Below, one piece after another: positions 8,364-16,930 of a DNA stretch of 64,000 nt. The DNA lies in contig NZ_JAJJWI010000003.1 in assembly GCF_020907275.1 (NCBI RefSeq), forward strand, positions 62,001 through 126,000, read 5' to 3'. Each line of letters opens with the position of its first letter. Positions within the stretch are counted from its first letter, which is position 1. Source of the stretch: Pontibacter silvestris. GTDB taxonomy: Bacteria > Bacteroidota > Bacteroidia > Cytophagales > Hymenobacteraceae. Under the pieces are notes generated by a model. That model was given only the letters and a program-made list of their open reading frames with translations, was not told the origin of the DNA and did not search any database. The translations under genes were made by a program, and so were the position numbers.

Positions 8364-8990
8364 ATGAAGACACTATTTACGATGCTTGCATCAGTTTTGA
8401 TTTCTTTCTCTGCTCTTTCACAGCATTCTGCTAAAGATTACTTCCTAAGCGGAAACCAGAAGTTTAAAGTTGGCAGTTATGCCGAGGCTATCAAAGACTA
8501 TAATGCAGTATTAAAGCTGGAGCCTCAACATGTAGTTACCATCACTAACCGTGGTGTGGCTAAAGACCGCCTTAAAGATTACCGTGGCGCTATAGAAGAT
8601 TTTACCCGAGCTATTGCCTTAGCCCCGAAGCACACGGAGGCCTGGTTTAGCCGTGGTCTCTCTAAGTATAATTTAAAAGACTATCGTGCTGCTTTGCTGG
8701 ACTTTAACAAAGCTATAGAACTGGCCCCTAAAGACGCAAAAATTTACAACAACCGTGGTCTTACACGCTATGGTTTAAAAGACTACAGCGGAGCTATTAA
8801 GGATTATGATATGGCTGTTTCGCTGCATGAGGGCTATGAAGAAGCCTATTATAACCGTGGTGCTCCTAAATACCACCTCAGTGACAAAGCAGGTGCCTGC
8901 TCCGACTGGACAAAGGCCCGATCACTTGGACTAAAGGATGCTGATGCTTACCTGAAAAAGTATTGTAAAGAACCAGTAGTTACCAAGTAA
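8364..8990 (+). CDS. Secreted TPR-repeat protein
   Basis: A 208-residue protein with a signal peptide (MKTLFTMLASVLISFSALSQ) and then about five tetratricopeptide repeats of 34 residues covering nearly all the rest. The repeat units carry the recurring phrases GSYAEAIKDYNAVLKLEPQH, DYRGAIEDFTRAIALAPKH, DYRAALLDFNKAIELAPKD and DYSGAIKDYDMAVSL. TPR stacks bind peptides or other proteins; with the signal peptide this one should act in the periplasm or at the outer membrane. A near-consensus -7 box (TTATTTTG) lies about 30 bases upstream of the ATG. Partner unknown; no operon neighbour. Confidence 0.9.
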   Translation: MKTLFTMLASVLISFSALSQHSAKDYFLSGNQKFKVGSYAEAIKDYNAVLKLEPQHVVTITNRGVAKDRLKDYRGAIEDFTRAIALAPKHTEAWFSRGLSKYNLKDYRAALLDFNKAIELAPKDAKIYNNRGLTRYGLKDYSGAIKDYDMAVSLHEGYEEAYYNRGAPKYHLSDKAGACSDWTKARSLGLKDADAYLKKYCKEPVVTK

Positions 8991-9066
8991 GAAAGAGCGC
9001 AAGTCTGGTTGTTGGTAAAAGCTTCCACTACTAGTCCTCAAACACTGCAACCGCCTTATCGAAGAA

Positions 9067-9104
9067 CCTGTTCTTCCTCGTTTTTTCAGAGGAAGCCAAA
9101 CAGG
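9067..9104. repeat. Imperfect hairpin downstream of the TPR gene
   Basis: CCTGTT plus CTTCCTC pair with GAGGAAG plus AACAGG, with a three-base bulge and a nine-base loop. No T tract follows, so it is not a standard terminator. The surrounding 8991-9259 holds no convincing gene. Confidence 0.35.
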
Positions 9105-9259
9105 ACGAAGACAACCACAGCCAGCTAAAAGGCATAAGATCATTTAAATAAGACACAACATTTTGGATGCTGCCCCAGATGTAAAAGTTATAACCTGCAC
9201 TGAATCCTATTCAATCCATTATATTATATCCTCTTGGTTAAGCGTTTCCTTTACCTTTA

Positions 9260-10201
9260 TCATGATGAGGCACGTGCCGCCAGCACTTCGTGTACAGATT
9301 TCCAAGGAATATCCGGATAGCGGTTGTTGTTAAGTGGCTCTAGCTTCGGAAGGCCACTGAGCATATTATGCAGGTATTGCATTCCCTGCCACGGAGGAAA
9401 AACCTCATTGTTTTTGGGGAACAAGGTACGGGTAAACTTAATCATGGATTCTAGAACACCCAAGCCCCCAACACGGAATAAGTGGAATTCCTTTCCTGTT
9501 GCTTTGCTTGCGGCATTTTTAACTCCTCTAATGTTTACCACCTCGCCAGCAATGCGAAGGAAACGAGGAGTAGAAGGATCGAGTGCTGCTGCAGCAGTAA
9601 ACGCTGCGGTAGCTTCTATGGTCGTAAAATCAAGCAGTTGGTCTGCATTGCCCCAGTAAATGACCCGCTTTAGTCCAAAAAGAACAACCGGAGCCTGTCC
9701 GGTAAGTAAGTCTGTAAACATGCCATTAAGAATGGAAGTAGCTGCAATCGGTGCTTTGTCCAGTGTTTCGCTAAACTCCCTACGGAGGTCAAGGTTCCGG
9801 TTACTTCTGTAGGGCAACTTTGTGAAGTCAATTGAGTAGTCAGAAGGAATAAAGCGTGGAACACCTGCCTCCACAGCCGCATTAAGCAGTCTTGTCTGCG
9901 TATCAACAATCACTTCCCGGAGCCCTGACAATGCGGACACAACACAAGAGCCGCCGGAGCAAGCTTTCGTTAAGTTTCCGATACTATTAAAATCGACTTC
10001 AACGATGGATGCACCTTGCTGACGCAAAGCGGTAACAGCATGCCTGGAACTTCCTTGACGAACTAATGCCCTTACTATGGCTCCACGTTGAAGCAGGTGC
10101 CTAGCAATATGAGCTCCAAGGTTTCCTGTGGCTCCTGCCAAAATAATTGTTGCACTTTCCGGTTTAGAACTGCTTTTGTTTCCTGCTACTATTGAATCCA
10201 T
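9260..10201 (-). CDS. NmrA-like NAD(P)-binding reductase
   Basis: A 313-residue atypical short-chain dehydrogenase of the NmrA/isoflavone-reductase group. The Rossmann dinucleotide motif is GATGNLGAHIARHLL (about residues 23-37), followed by RALVRQGSS, which suggests NADPH preference through the Arg after strand 2. It has VPRFIPSDYSIDF in place of the usual YxxxK catalytic motif, as in this group. Substrate is unknown; homologues act on aromatic ethers or serve as redox sensors. It is a single gene with about 245 bases of apparently empty DNA upstream. Confidence 0.88.
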   Translation of the reverse strand: MDSIVAGNKSSSKPESATIILAGATGNLGAHIARHLLQRGAIVRALVRQGSSRHAVTALRQQGASIVEVDFNSIGNLTKACSGGSCVVSALSGLREVIVDTQTRLLNAAVEAGVPRFIPSDYSIDFTKLPYRSNRNLDLRREFSETLDKAPIAATSILNGMFTDLLTGQAPVVLFGLKRVIYWGNADQLLDFTTIEATAAFTAAAALDPSTPRFLRIAGEVVNIRGVKNAASKATGKEFHLFRVGGLGVLESMIKFTRTLFPKNNEVFPPWQGMQYLHNMLSGLPKLEPLNNNRYPDIPWKSVHEVLAARASS

Positions 10202-10447
10202 TATTTCTCTTTTTATAAATTATAAACTTTTATAGCTTGGCTGGAATTTGCAACCTCTATAACTGTTCCAACCTAGTAGATCATTAAAAGTTTACAGCTT
10301 CATTATCTTTCCTGGGATAAATTTGATAATAAGGGAAGAAATAAGATAGTACGTTAGTAGCGACAAATAAACATAACTATACCAACGATACACTATGTAT
10401 CATAAACAGGATACGAAATTCAGAAGACTATCTCAACCACTATTCTT

Positions 10448-11020
10448 TTACTCTATTCTGATATCATGCTTGGTTAAAAGGCCGGCTATACCATATTGTG
10501 AAAACTTTGCTTTCCTGATGTTGTTATGCTCCGGGTCGAGAATGTAATTGTAGGCGGTGGCAAAGTTGGCCTCTTTTAATTCAGTTCTTTCAAAAACAGC
10601 TCCCTCCAGATTAGTATTATCAAACAAAGCACCGGCTAGATTAGTGTTTGCGAAGGTTACATTTTTTAAAGAAGTGTTAATGAACTGTGTCTTTGGCATC
10701 TTCTTCCTCATGAAAGACGCATAATCTAAAATGCTGTTCTCAAAGCGGACAGTAAATAAAAAGTCTTCGCACTCACTAAAATTAACGCCAATCATTTTAC
10801 ACTCTTTAAAAAAAACATCGCTCAACGTGGAGCTATTCAGTTTCATCATTGCCAGGTTACACCCTATAAACTGGCAGTCTGTAAAGCGGCTATGGGAGAA
10901 GCTACTACCAGAAAAGTCACAGAGTTTAAAGGTACATTTCTCAAACTCCCTGTTCTTAATATCCTTGCCTGCGTAGGTAACTTTTTCAAATACCTTGTTT
11001 TCGTGAATTAGTGATTCCAT
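10448..11020 (-). CDS. Pentapeptide-repeat protein, McbG/Qnr-like
   Basis: 190 residues, most of them in A(D/N)LxX-type five-residue repeats: CTFKLCDFSGSSFSHSRFTD, CQFIGCNLAMMKL, then a break, then NTNLAGALFDNTNLEGAVFE. The N-terminal cap, the interruption near residue 105 and a C-terminal tail with LDPEHNNIRKA...GIAGLL parallel McbG (187 residues) and the slightly longer Qnr proteins, which mimic DNA and shield gyrase from microcin B17 or quinolones. I infer a gyrase-protection role only from this layout; many pentapeptide proteins have other or unknown jobs. It is 48 bases from the SnoaL-like gene upstream (11069-11560) and may share its transcript. Confidence 0.85.
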   Translation of the reverse strand: MESLIHENKVFEKVTYAGKDIKNREFEKCTFKLCDFSGSSFSHSRFTDCQFIGCNLAMMKLNSSTLSDVFFKECKMIGVNFSECEDFLFTVRFENSILDYASFMRKKMPKTQFINTSLKNVTFANTNLAGALFDNTNLEGAVFERTELKEANFATAYNYILDPEHNNIRKAKFSQYGIAGLLTKHDIRIE

Positions 11021-11068
11021 ATCTGCTTTAGCCTGTTGGTCTGTACAACTAAAAAACTGCTTTTGTCC

Positions 11069-11560
11069 TTAACTATTCTCTGATGAATTACCTGCTTTCC
11101 TGTAATCTACAGGTATTAATTGGTTATTCCCATCTCTGATATGCGTTTCCATGTTTGGCACAATGTCCGTGTTATGAGCCGCGGCACAACTCCACTCCTC
11201 TCCCTCTTTATGCACAACAAAAGTGAAAATAGTACGCCGCTGCCCTGGCTGGCTCACCTCAATAAAAGATGTCTGCCCTGTTAGCCTCACCTTTGCCTGC
11301 ACCACTGCAATGTTTTCTGCCAGATATTTTACCTCTGTACGAATAATGGATAGCGTTGAAGTATTGAAGATAGTACGTAAGCCATAAGCATGGGCTTTTT
11401 CAATATCATTCCGGTTGTGCCACCAAAGCCCGGTTACGTTTACAAATGAAGCATCCTCATCAAAAAGAGAAGCCAGCTTTTTGGCATCCCTGTTATTCCA
11501 GGCTTCTGCAAAAACTTTTGGTATACTTTCCGGTTGGTTTAAGTTGCTATAGTTCGTCAT
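11069..11560 (-). CDS. SnoaL-like protein of the SgcJ/EcaC type
   Basis: A 163-residue cone-shaped alpha+beta barrel protein (NTF2-like superfamily). The opening helix PKVFAEAWNNRDAKKLASLF, then DEDASFVNVTGLWWHNRNDIEKAHA, and the strand AAAHNTDIVPN near the end are typical of SgcJ/EcaC/DUF4440 members. These small enzymes or binding proteins are found in polyketide tailoring and in many unassigned contexts; no function can be given here. Possible operon with the pentapeptide gene downstream. Confidence 0.85.
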   Translation of the reverse strand: MTNYSNLNQPESIPKVFAEAWNNRDAKKLASLFDEDASFVNVTGLWWHNRNDIEKAHAYGLRTIFNTSTLSIIRTEVKYLAENIAVVQAKVRLTGQTSFIEVSQPGQRRTIFTFVVHKEGEEWSCAAAHNTDIVPNMETHIRDGNNQLIPVDYRKAGNSSENS

Positions 11561-11631
11561 AATATCTGCTCAGCCTCGGTTTTCTACAAAATAATGTTTT
11601 ATTATTTTATAAAAATATTCAATGAAATCGG

Positions 11632-11659
11632 TTGCAGTAAGCTAAAATGATTATATTTG
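11632..11659 (+). promoter_or_regulatory. Candidate promoter of the GH43 gene
   Basis: TTG at 11632-11634 and a perfect TATATTTG box at 11652-11659, spaced 17 bases. It would give a leader of about 115 bases before the ATG at 11781. The spacing is two bases shorter than usual. Confidence 0.4.
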
Positions 11660-11780
11660 AATACTAATGTTTGTATGGCAGCTAAGTTTTGCAGTGGTTT
11701 ACAGGCACCTCATTAGTCTTAACCAGGCAAGCTGTTTCTCTTGCTACACTTAAAATGTTATTTAACAAATTTACAAGAAA

Positions 11781-12887
11781 ATGATTAGAAACTCCTATTT
11801 CAAGCAATCACTGATTGCTTTGCTGGTTACATCAGGTTTGCTAGGTTCTTGCCAAAGCAGTAATACTGAGGCTGAAACAAATGAGTCTGAAGGACAGGAA
11901 TCTGCCAGTACTAATTCAAGATATTTATCAGAGCCATTGATAACTGACATGTATACGGCAGACCCTTCTGCCCATGTATTTAATGGCAAGATTTACATAT
12001 ACCCTTCGCACGATGTTGATGCCGGTATACCGGAAGATGACACCGGAGACCAATACGACATGCGAGATTACCATGTTTTTTCGATGGATAGTGTAGGCGG
12101 AAAAATCACAGATCATGGAGTAGCCTTAGACATTAAAGATGTTCCGTGGGCTGGCAGACAAATGTGGGCGCCTGATGCTGCCTTCAAGAACGGCACCTAC
12201 TACTTTTATTTTCCTGTTAAAGATAAAGAGGATGTTTTCAGAATTGGGGTAGCTACCAGTTCATCGCCGGCAGGACCATTTAAACCAGAGCCGCAACCGA
12301 TTGCAAACAGCTACAGTATTGACCCTGCTGTTTTTAAAGACGACGACGGCAGTGCTTATATGTATGTGGGCGGTATATGGGGAGGCCAATTGCAAAGATG
12401 GAGCACCGGGCAATACAAACCCAATGATGAATACCCGAACGATGACCAGCCAGCCTTAAGTCCTAAAGTAGCCAGAATGAGCGATGACATGCTAAGCTTT
12501 GACGGTGAGTTGAAAGACTTACAGATACTGGATGAAAACGGGCAACCGCTGTTAGCCGGAGATAATGAAAGACGTTTCTTCGAAGCATCTTGGATGCACA
12601 AGTACAACGGCAAATACTACTTCTCTTACTCTACCGGCGATACACATAAAATTGTTTATGCCGTTGGCGACAGTCCACTTGGGCCATTTACTTACAAGGG
12701 AGTAATATTAAACCCTGTACAAGGCTGGACAAACCACCACTCTATTATAGAGCAGAATGGCAAATGGTACATTTTCTACCATGACATTCAGATGTCAGGT
12801 AAAACGCACCTGAGAAACATTAAAGTAACGGAGCTTACCCATAACCCTGACGGTACTATTGAAACCATCACTGCTTACAGGCAATAA
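11781..12887 (+). CDS. GH43 family glycoside hydrolase lipoprotein
   Basis: A 368-residue five-bladed beta-propeller glycosidase. A lipobox LLGSC at about residues 20-24 marks it as an outer-membrane or periplasmic lipoprotein. The mature domain begins with DMYTADPSAHVFNGKIYIY, whose Asp in ADPS is the usual catalytic base, continues with MWAPDAAFKNGTYYFYFP and SIDPAVFKDDDGSAYMYVG (pKa-modulating Asp), and has FFEASWMHKYNGKYYFSY with the candidate acid Glu. Family members are beta-xylosidases, alpha-L-arabinofuranosidases or arabinanases; here the substrate is probably a plant or algal arabinose/xylose glycan. It stands alone and is not in a SusCD locus. Confidence 0.93.
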   Translation: MIRNSYFKQSLIALLVTSGLLGSCQSSNTEAETNESEGQESASTNSRYLSEPLITDMYTADPSAHVFNGKIYIYPSHDVDAGIPEDDTGDQYDMRDYHVFSMDSVGGKITDHGVALDIKDVPWAGRQMWAPDAAFKNGTYYFYFPVKDKEDVFRIGVATSSSPAGPFKPEPQPIANSYSIDPAVFKDDDGSAYMYVGGIWGGQLQRWSTGQYKPNDEYPNDDQPALSPKVARMSDDMLSFDGELKDLQILDENGQPLLAGDNERRFFEASWMHKYNGKYYFSYSTGDTHKIVYAVGDSPLGPFTYKGVILNPVQGWTNHHSIIEQNGKWYIFYHDIQMSGKTHLRNIKVTELTHNPDGTIETITAYRQ

Positions 12888-12909
12888 GGTAGTACCTATA
12901 TCATAAATC

Positions 12910-12944
12910 AAAACCCAGCTCATGTTTAAACTGAGTTGGGTTTT
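12910..12944 (+). terminator. Terminator of the GH43 gene
   Basis: Arms AAAACCCA-G-CTCA and TGAG-T-TGGGTTTT pair with one G-T wobble on the plus strand and end in T4. It lies 23 bases after the stop codon. Confidence 0.75.
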
Positions 12945-12980
12945 GCCTTAAGACAGAACCCAACTGTCCAAACAATCAAG

Positions 12981-13427
12981 TTACTCTTCAAAATTGTCGT
13001 AATAGGTAAAGTCTTTTGTTATCAATCCGTTCTCAATCGTAAAAATTGTGCAGATGGGCAATTCAAACGATGAACTGTCGGGTGCTGTTCCTGTTGATAT
13101 AAATTCTACAACAACATGTTTATCTCCTGACGGATAAATATTTACTACTTCATCCCTAATATCCGGAAATATTTGACTTAATTCTTCGTATTTCTTTACT
13201 ATCAGTTCCCTACTCTGTTTCACAATTCCCTGCCCTAAAGATGGGTCTTTAAAGTCAGCATTCTCAGAATACATACTGGACATTGTCGCCCAGTCATGAT
13301 TATTGAAGTGCTCAAAATACTGTCTCACCAACTCTTGGTTATCATTTGTATGCATGGTCTGCTGATTTTGATTATTACATGAGGATAATACAAACGCGGC
13401 CACTAAGAATATAAGCAAATGTTTCAT
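12981..13427 (-). CDS. SnoaL-like lipoprotein
   Basis: 148 residues. The N-terminus is a lipoprotein signal (FLVAAFVLSSC, Cys about residue 17), followed by an NTF2/SnoaL-like domain: QELVRQYFEHFNNHDWATMSSMYSENADFKDPS, and a strand pair ending in FTYYDNFEE. Typical of predicted steroid-isomerase-like or polyketide-cyclase-like proteins that appear as lipoproteins in Bacteroidota. No function can be assigned. It is transcribed alone and is convergent with the GH43 gene. Confidence 0.85.
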   Translation of the reverse strand: MKHLLIFLVAAFVLSSCNNQNQQTMHTNDNQELVRQYFEHFNNHDWATMSSMYSENADFKDPSLGQGIVKQSRELIVKKYEELSQIFPDIRDEVVNIYPSGDKHVVVEFISTGTAPDSSSFELPICTIFTIENGLITKDFTYYDNFEE

Positions 13428-13553
13428 TGCCTGATTTTTTATTTTGTTAGCTGTTATTATGCTTTAAGCTTGTTTACAGTAACTTAGGCTGGTATAAATA
13501 CTACTCGTACATGAGGTAAGCGAGGCTTAGCCAAAACTTGGTTCATGTGCTTG

Positions 13554-14546
13554 TTAGCTACTGTATTTCTCTGTATAGCCACTTTTTAGCAGGAAACTTT
13601 CAGCATCTGACATCATAATAATGTCCTTAATAGCTTGTGTCTTATCTCGAGCATTATTATAATATTCCTCACAAATTTTGAAACCTATGAAATAGGCTAA
13701 ATCGGCTGGTCGGTTTGTTCGGTTTGTTCGGTAGTCATACATCCAATCAGTGTTATCAATGGACTTTCCGTTCTTGACATCTGAATAGAATTCACTCCAT
13801 AGTTCCTTCTCGTGTTCTATGCCGTAATCATATATGACTTTGCTTTGAGTAATCCTGCCCAACATCAGTGATGCGATAAAATCTGCTGCTCCCTCCACTA
13901 TTGTCGGCTTCAGCAGAGATTCATCTCCATTGTCACCTCCTGGCTGCTGCGTATGAACAGCTTCGTGAGCCACTACACCTATTATGTCACCTGTTTGGTT
14001 CTTTAAAACGAGCTTCATAAAGTCATCATTGTCAAACTCGCTTATATTTACCGCATTGTCGGCTGCTACTATTTCAGTTCCAATTAAAATTAGGCTCTCC
14101 GATGTTGTTCCACCAGTTCTTAAAGTTCCTATGGCAAAACACACGTCTGGCTGCTTGAAAGCTGGGTAAAGCTCCTTGAGTTTGTCGAAAGCTGGCTGGA
14201 GCTCTGATTTTCTATTTTGCACATTTTCCGTCAAGGGTCTGATAGATTTCCAGAATTCAGGCATAGTCCTGACCAACTGAACATACTCATTTGCTTTAAA
14301 ACCCCTCAACTTTAAAAACTCCTTGAAGTATGGGCTTGCCCTATCAAGGTACAACTCCTGAAACGTCAGGGAGCTATCTGTAGAGTTGCTTAATCTGTCA
14401 TAGGCATCCCAAAAGCTTTCTATTTCCTGCGTCTCTATTGTATAGTTTGTGCTATTTAGACTCACATCTGCGATTGGCGCTTTAGGGCGGGCACACCCTA
14501 ACATAAGTATACTGATTAGTAAAATGCTGATAACATTTCTTCTCAT
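13554..14546 (-). CDS. HExxH lipoprotein, predicted zinc protease
   Basis: 330 residues with a lipobox (LMLGC, Cys about residue 18). The centre has GVVAHEAVHTQQ, an HExxH zinc motif with the two His and catalytic Glu, followed some 25 residues on by EGAADFIASL, whose Glu is a good third ligand, as in gluzincins. The upstream helices and the general layout resemble DUF2268/GldB-like predicted metalloproteases of Bacteroidota, but I see no evidence for a gliding role. It should sit on a membrane facing the periplasm. Alternative: an inactive binding protein, though all metal residues appear intact. Confidence 0.8.
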   Translation of the reverse strand: MRRNVISILLISILMLGCARPKAPIADVSLNSTNYTIETQEIESFWDAYDRLSNSTDSSLTFQELYLDRASPYFKEFLKLRGFKANEYVQLVRTMPEFWKSIRPLTENVQNRKSELQPAFDKLKELYPAFKQPDVCFAIGTLRTGGTTSESLILIGTEIVAADNAVNISEFDNDDFMKLVLKNQTGDIIGVVAHEAVHTQQPGGDNGDESLLKPTIVEGAADFIASLMLGRITQSKVIYDYGIEHEKELWSEFYSDVKNGKSIDNTDWMYDYRTNRTNRPADLAYFIGFKICEEYYNNARDKTQAIKDIIMMSDAESFLLKSGYTEKYSS

Positions 14547-14598
14547 TTTTAAATATCTTATAGTAGCTGACCTCTCGGCTAAGGCACATTTATGTGCT

Positions 14599-14939
14599 TT
14601 AGCCCTTGTTCCCGAGAGCTTTTATTATTTCTTCTAAATCTACTTCTTCAATTGGCTAGTCAATAGGATTGTAGTGTTCGTAAGTACGTTTCTTGTGTTT
14701 TTCTACTATCTCTATTTCATTGGCAGGTAAACTTTGCCACAACTTCTTTGTTTGACATAAAACCAACAGTATATTGTTTTACGGCTTCTGTTTCATGCAC
14801 CTTATGCCAGAACTGTGGTGAATATTTACATTTTACGTAGTATGGACAGCTCATAATCAGAGTGAGCCCAAAGCACATCACACTCAGGGCATTGCTCTAA
14901 ATCTATCCAATTACCACCTTTAACTATTTCTAATCTCAT
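14599..14939 (-). pseudogene. Decayed small gene with zinc-ribbon-like cysteines
   Basis: Reading the minus strand from ATG 14939 gives a coding-like start with CPEC, which runs into a stop. The next frame continues with a CPYYVKC-like stretch and HKVHETEAVKQY, and the third frame takes over with LPANEIEIVEKHKKRTYEHY, hits a TAG and resumes with PIEEVDLEEIIKALGNKG up to the TAA at 14599. At least two frameshifts and one stop are needed to join these, in a consistent order. I infer a dead gene for a protein of about 110 residues with two cysteine pairs. The family is not recognised. Confidence 0.45.
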
Positions 14940-15230
14940 TTGAAGATTACTTGCCCCCTATCTGATTCACATGTTGGACACATATATCAGTCTTTATTAA
15001 CTTGAGTGAATTTTCTCAAATTTATAAACTCAAATTACCGAGAACTTACGGATATGCTTAATCTACTCTTTAACACTATATACAGAAATAACCCTGTTAT
15101 ATTCTTATCACTATCACCCGTATAGTATATCTCTATTACAATATAGATAACTTCTAGAATTAATTTAACTTCTCTCTATTATTTTTTTTTACAAATCGGT
15201 AATGCGATCCTGTGCTAGTAGGGATACAAA
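14940..15230. other. AT-rich stretch with no visible gene
   Basis: Nearly 300 bases, clearly more AT-rich than the flanks. No open frame, promoter or hairpin that I would defend, apart from the terminator of the M23 gene at its right edge. Confidence 0.4.
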
Positions 15231-15267
15231 ATAAAAAAGCAGGACACTCATTCTAAGTGCCCTGCTT
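15231..15267 (-). terminator. Terminator of the M23 peptidase gene
   Basis: Minus-strand arms AAGCAGG-G-CACT and AGTG-T-CCTGCTT form 12 pairs with one G-T wobble, followed by six T. It lies 24 bases past the stop codon at 15291. The wobble only pairs on the minus strand, which fixes the direction. Confidence 0.85.
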
Positions 15268-15290
15268 CATAAGTAATGCTAACAATAAGC

Positions 15291-16643
15291 TTAAGCTCCT
15301 TTGGTAGCTTCTCCTTTCTCAGATGCTAGTAGTTCTTGTTTTACGCCATTAACATCAAGTGCTTCCATGCGGTTTACAATTTCTTCTTTGGTGGCAAAGA
15401 AAGCAGTCATGTTCTTCTTGCTTACCGGATTAGCAGAAGGTAGCTTCACTTTTAAAGCATCAACCTGTTTTCCGTTTTTCCAGAAGCGGTAGCAAAGGTG
15501 CGGGCCGGTAGCAAGCCCTGTGCTGCCTACGTAGCCTATGGTCTGCCCCTGTCTTACATGGGCACCTTTACGAATCCCTTTGGCAAATTTAGACATGTGC
15601 AGGTATTGTGTTGTATAGGTTTTGTTATGTCTGATTTTCACAAAGTAGCCATTGCCCCTGGTATAGGTTGCTGCCAGCACCACGCCTTCGCCTACCGTTC
15701 TGATAGGTGTGCCACGCGGAGCGGCAAAATCAGTACCAAGGTGTGCTTTATAGCGCTTCTGCACTGGGTGGAAACGTCGCTTTGTGTAACGGGAACTTAT
15801 GCGAGTATATTCCAGTGGCTCTTTCAAAAAAGCTTTTTTCATGCTCTTGCCATCCTGGTCAAAGTAACTGATGCCGTTGCCTTCATCAAAGCCTATCGCA
15901 TAAAGAGGTTCTCCACTATGCTCGAAGAAAGCAGCTTTCAGTTCACCATAGCCAATGGTATTGCCATTAATCTGCTTTTCCTCAAAAATCAACTTAAATT
16001 TATCGCCAGGCTGAATGCGGTTCAGGTTAAGGCGCCAGGCATAAATATCGGCAAACTTATTTACCAGTTGAGCCGAGCCGCCAGCCTTCAGTACAGATTC
16101 ATATAGCGAACCTCTTATTTCCCCAGCCAGTTCTCGTTCTATTACTTTCATTTCTCGCTGCGTACGGGTTACATTCAGGTCGCCGCGCAGATCATAAATT
16201 ACATATTCCAGCTCATTTGGCTCATAAATAAAGTACTGCGCCGTTTGTGCCGAGTCAAGTGAATGCAGCAGAATATAGTTCCGCTTCGCATTAATGCGTC
16301 TTACACTAAAAACGTCCTTTGCTTTTTGCGCTAGGTTATGTATTGTAGTCGGGGCTATATTATAAGCGGCTAAAATTTCAGAGAGGCTTTCACCTCGCTC
16401 TACCACTCCCTCCACAATCTCTAAAGAGTCAGTCGGGATACCATAAATAATGGGGGCAGGTCTTTTAATATCCTCTACTGCTGCAACCGGAGGTATGTCA
16501 TCTTCTGTTCCTTCTGCAGCTTCCGCAGACTGAACGTTGAGCAGAAGACTGCTAAGGTCAAAGTTTAGTGTCTGTGCAGCGGTAAAAAAAATAAGGAACG
16601 ATAGTGCGAGGAGGATGGCGAGGCCTTTACTTCGTTTGAACAT
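15291..16643 (-). CDS. M23 family metalloendopeptidase, MepM-like
   Basis: 450 residues, predicted to cut cross-links in peptidoglycan. An N-terminal hydrophobic segment (AILLALSFLIFFTAAQ) is a signal or anchor. Residues 55-105 form a LysM-like/opacity-associated domain (EGVVERGESLSEILAAYNI), then a linker domain, then the LytM/M23 barrel from about 290 to 410. Metal ligands H301 and D305 (HLGTD) and H349 (QYLHM) are present. The last motif, normally HxH, reads H382-L-C384, so the second His ligand is replaced by Cys. The same GPHxCYRFWKNG wording occurs, as I recall, in other Bacteroidota MepM-like proteins, so it may be a lineage feature. Single gene with its own terminator. Confidence 0.92.
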   Translation of the reverse strand: MFKRSKGLAILLALSFLIFFTAAQTLNFDLSSLLLNVQSAEAAEGTEDDIPPVAAVEDIKRPAPIIYGIPTDSLEIVEGVVERGESLSEILAAYNIAPTTIHNLAQKAKDVFSVRRINAKRNYILLHSLDSAQTAQYFIYEPNELEYVIYDLRGDLNVTRTQREMKVIERELAGEIRGSLYESVLKAGGSAQLVNKFADIYAWRLNLNRIQPGDKFKLIFEEKQINGNTIGYGELKAAFFEHSGEPLYAIGFDEGNGISYFDQDGKSMKKAFLKEPLEYTRISSRYTKRRFHPVQKRYKAHLGTDFAAPRGTPIRTVGEGVVLAATYTRGNGYFVKIRHNKTYTTQYLHMSKFAKGIRKGAHVRQGQTIGYVGSTGLATGPHLCYRFWKNGKQVDALKVKLPSANPVSKKNMTAFFATKEEIVNRMEALDVNGVKQELLASEKGEATKGA

Positions 16644-16889
16644 CAGAATATATACCTTTGGTTATAGTTGAAACATTTGCACGAAAATATGGTTTAACCG
16701 ATAGAAATAAAAATTAAATATAATACAATAATCAGATTACAAATCTGTTACCCCCACATAATAGCGACTAAGTATAGTACAAACCTCACTTTACTACCTC
16801 ATTCTCTTTTAGATAAATCCTTTCATATATATTATATAACAGATTAAGTTACAACATCTTTTATTTTTACTGCTGCGCAGATGCCGGTG

Positions 16890-16924
16890 TTTGCTTCTGA
16901 ATTTTGAAATCTTTTATAACTTTG
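16890..16924 (+). promoter_or_regulatory. Promoter of fabG, close to the start codon
   Basis: TTTG at 16890-16893 and a perfect TAACTTTG box at 16917-16924, spaced 23 bases. Six bases separate the box from the ATG at 16931, so the transcript probably has no leader. Confidence 0.5.
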
Positions 16925-16930
16925 ATGCCT

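Noticed and set aside
8931..9143. 70-codon minus-strand frame after the TPR gene
   Set aside because: Overlaps the end of the TPR gene and a hairpin; Arg/Cys-rich without recognisable features.
13554..14546. Calling the HExxH lipoprotein GldB (gliding motility)
   Set aside because: Similarity is only in general layout and no other gliding gene is adjacent.
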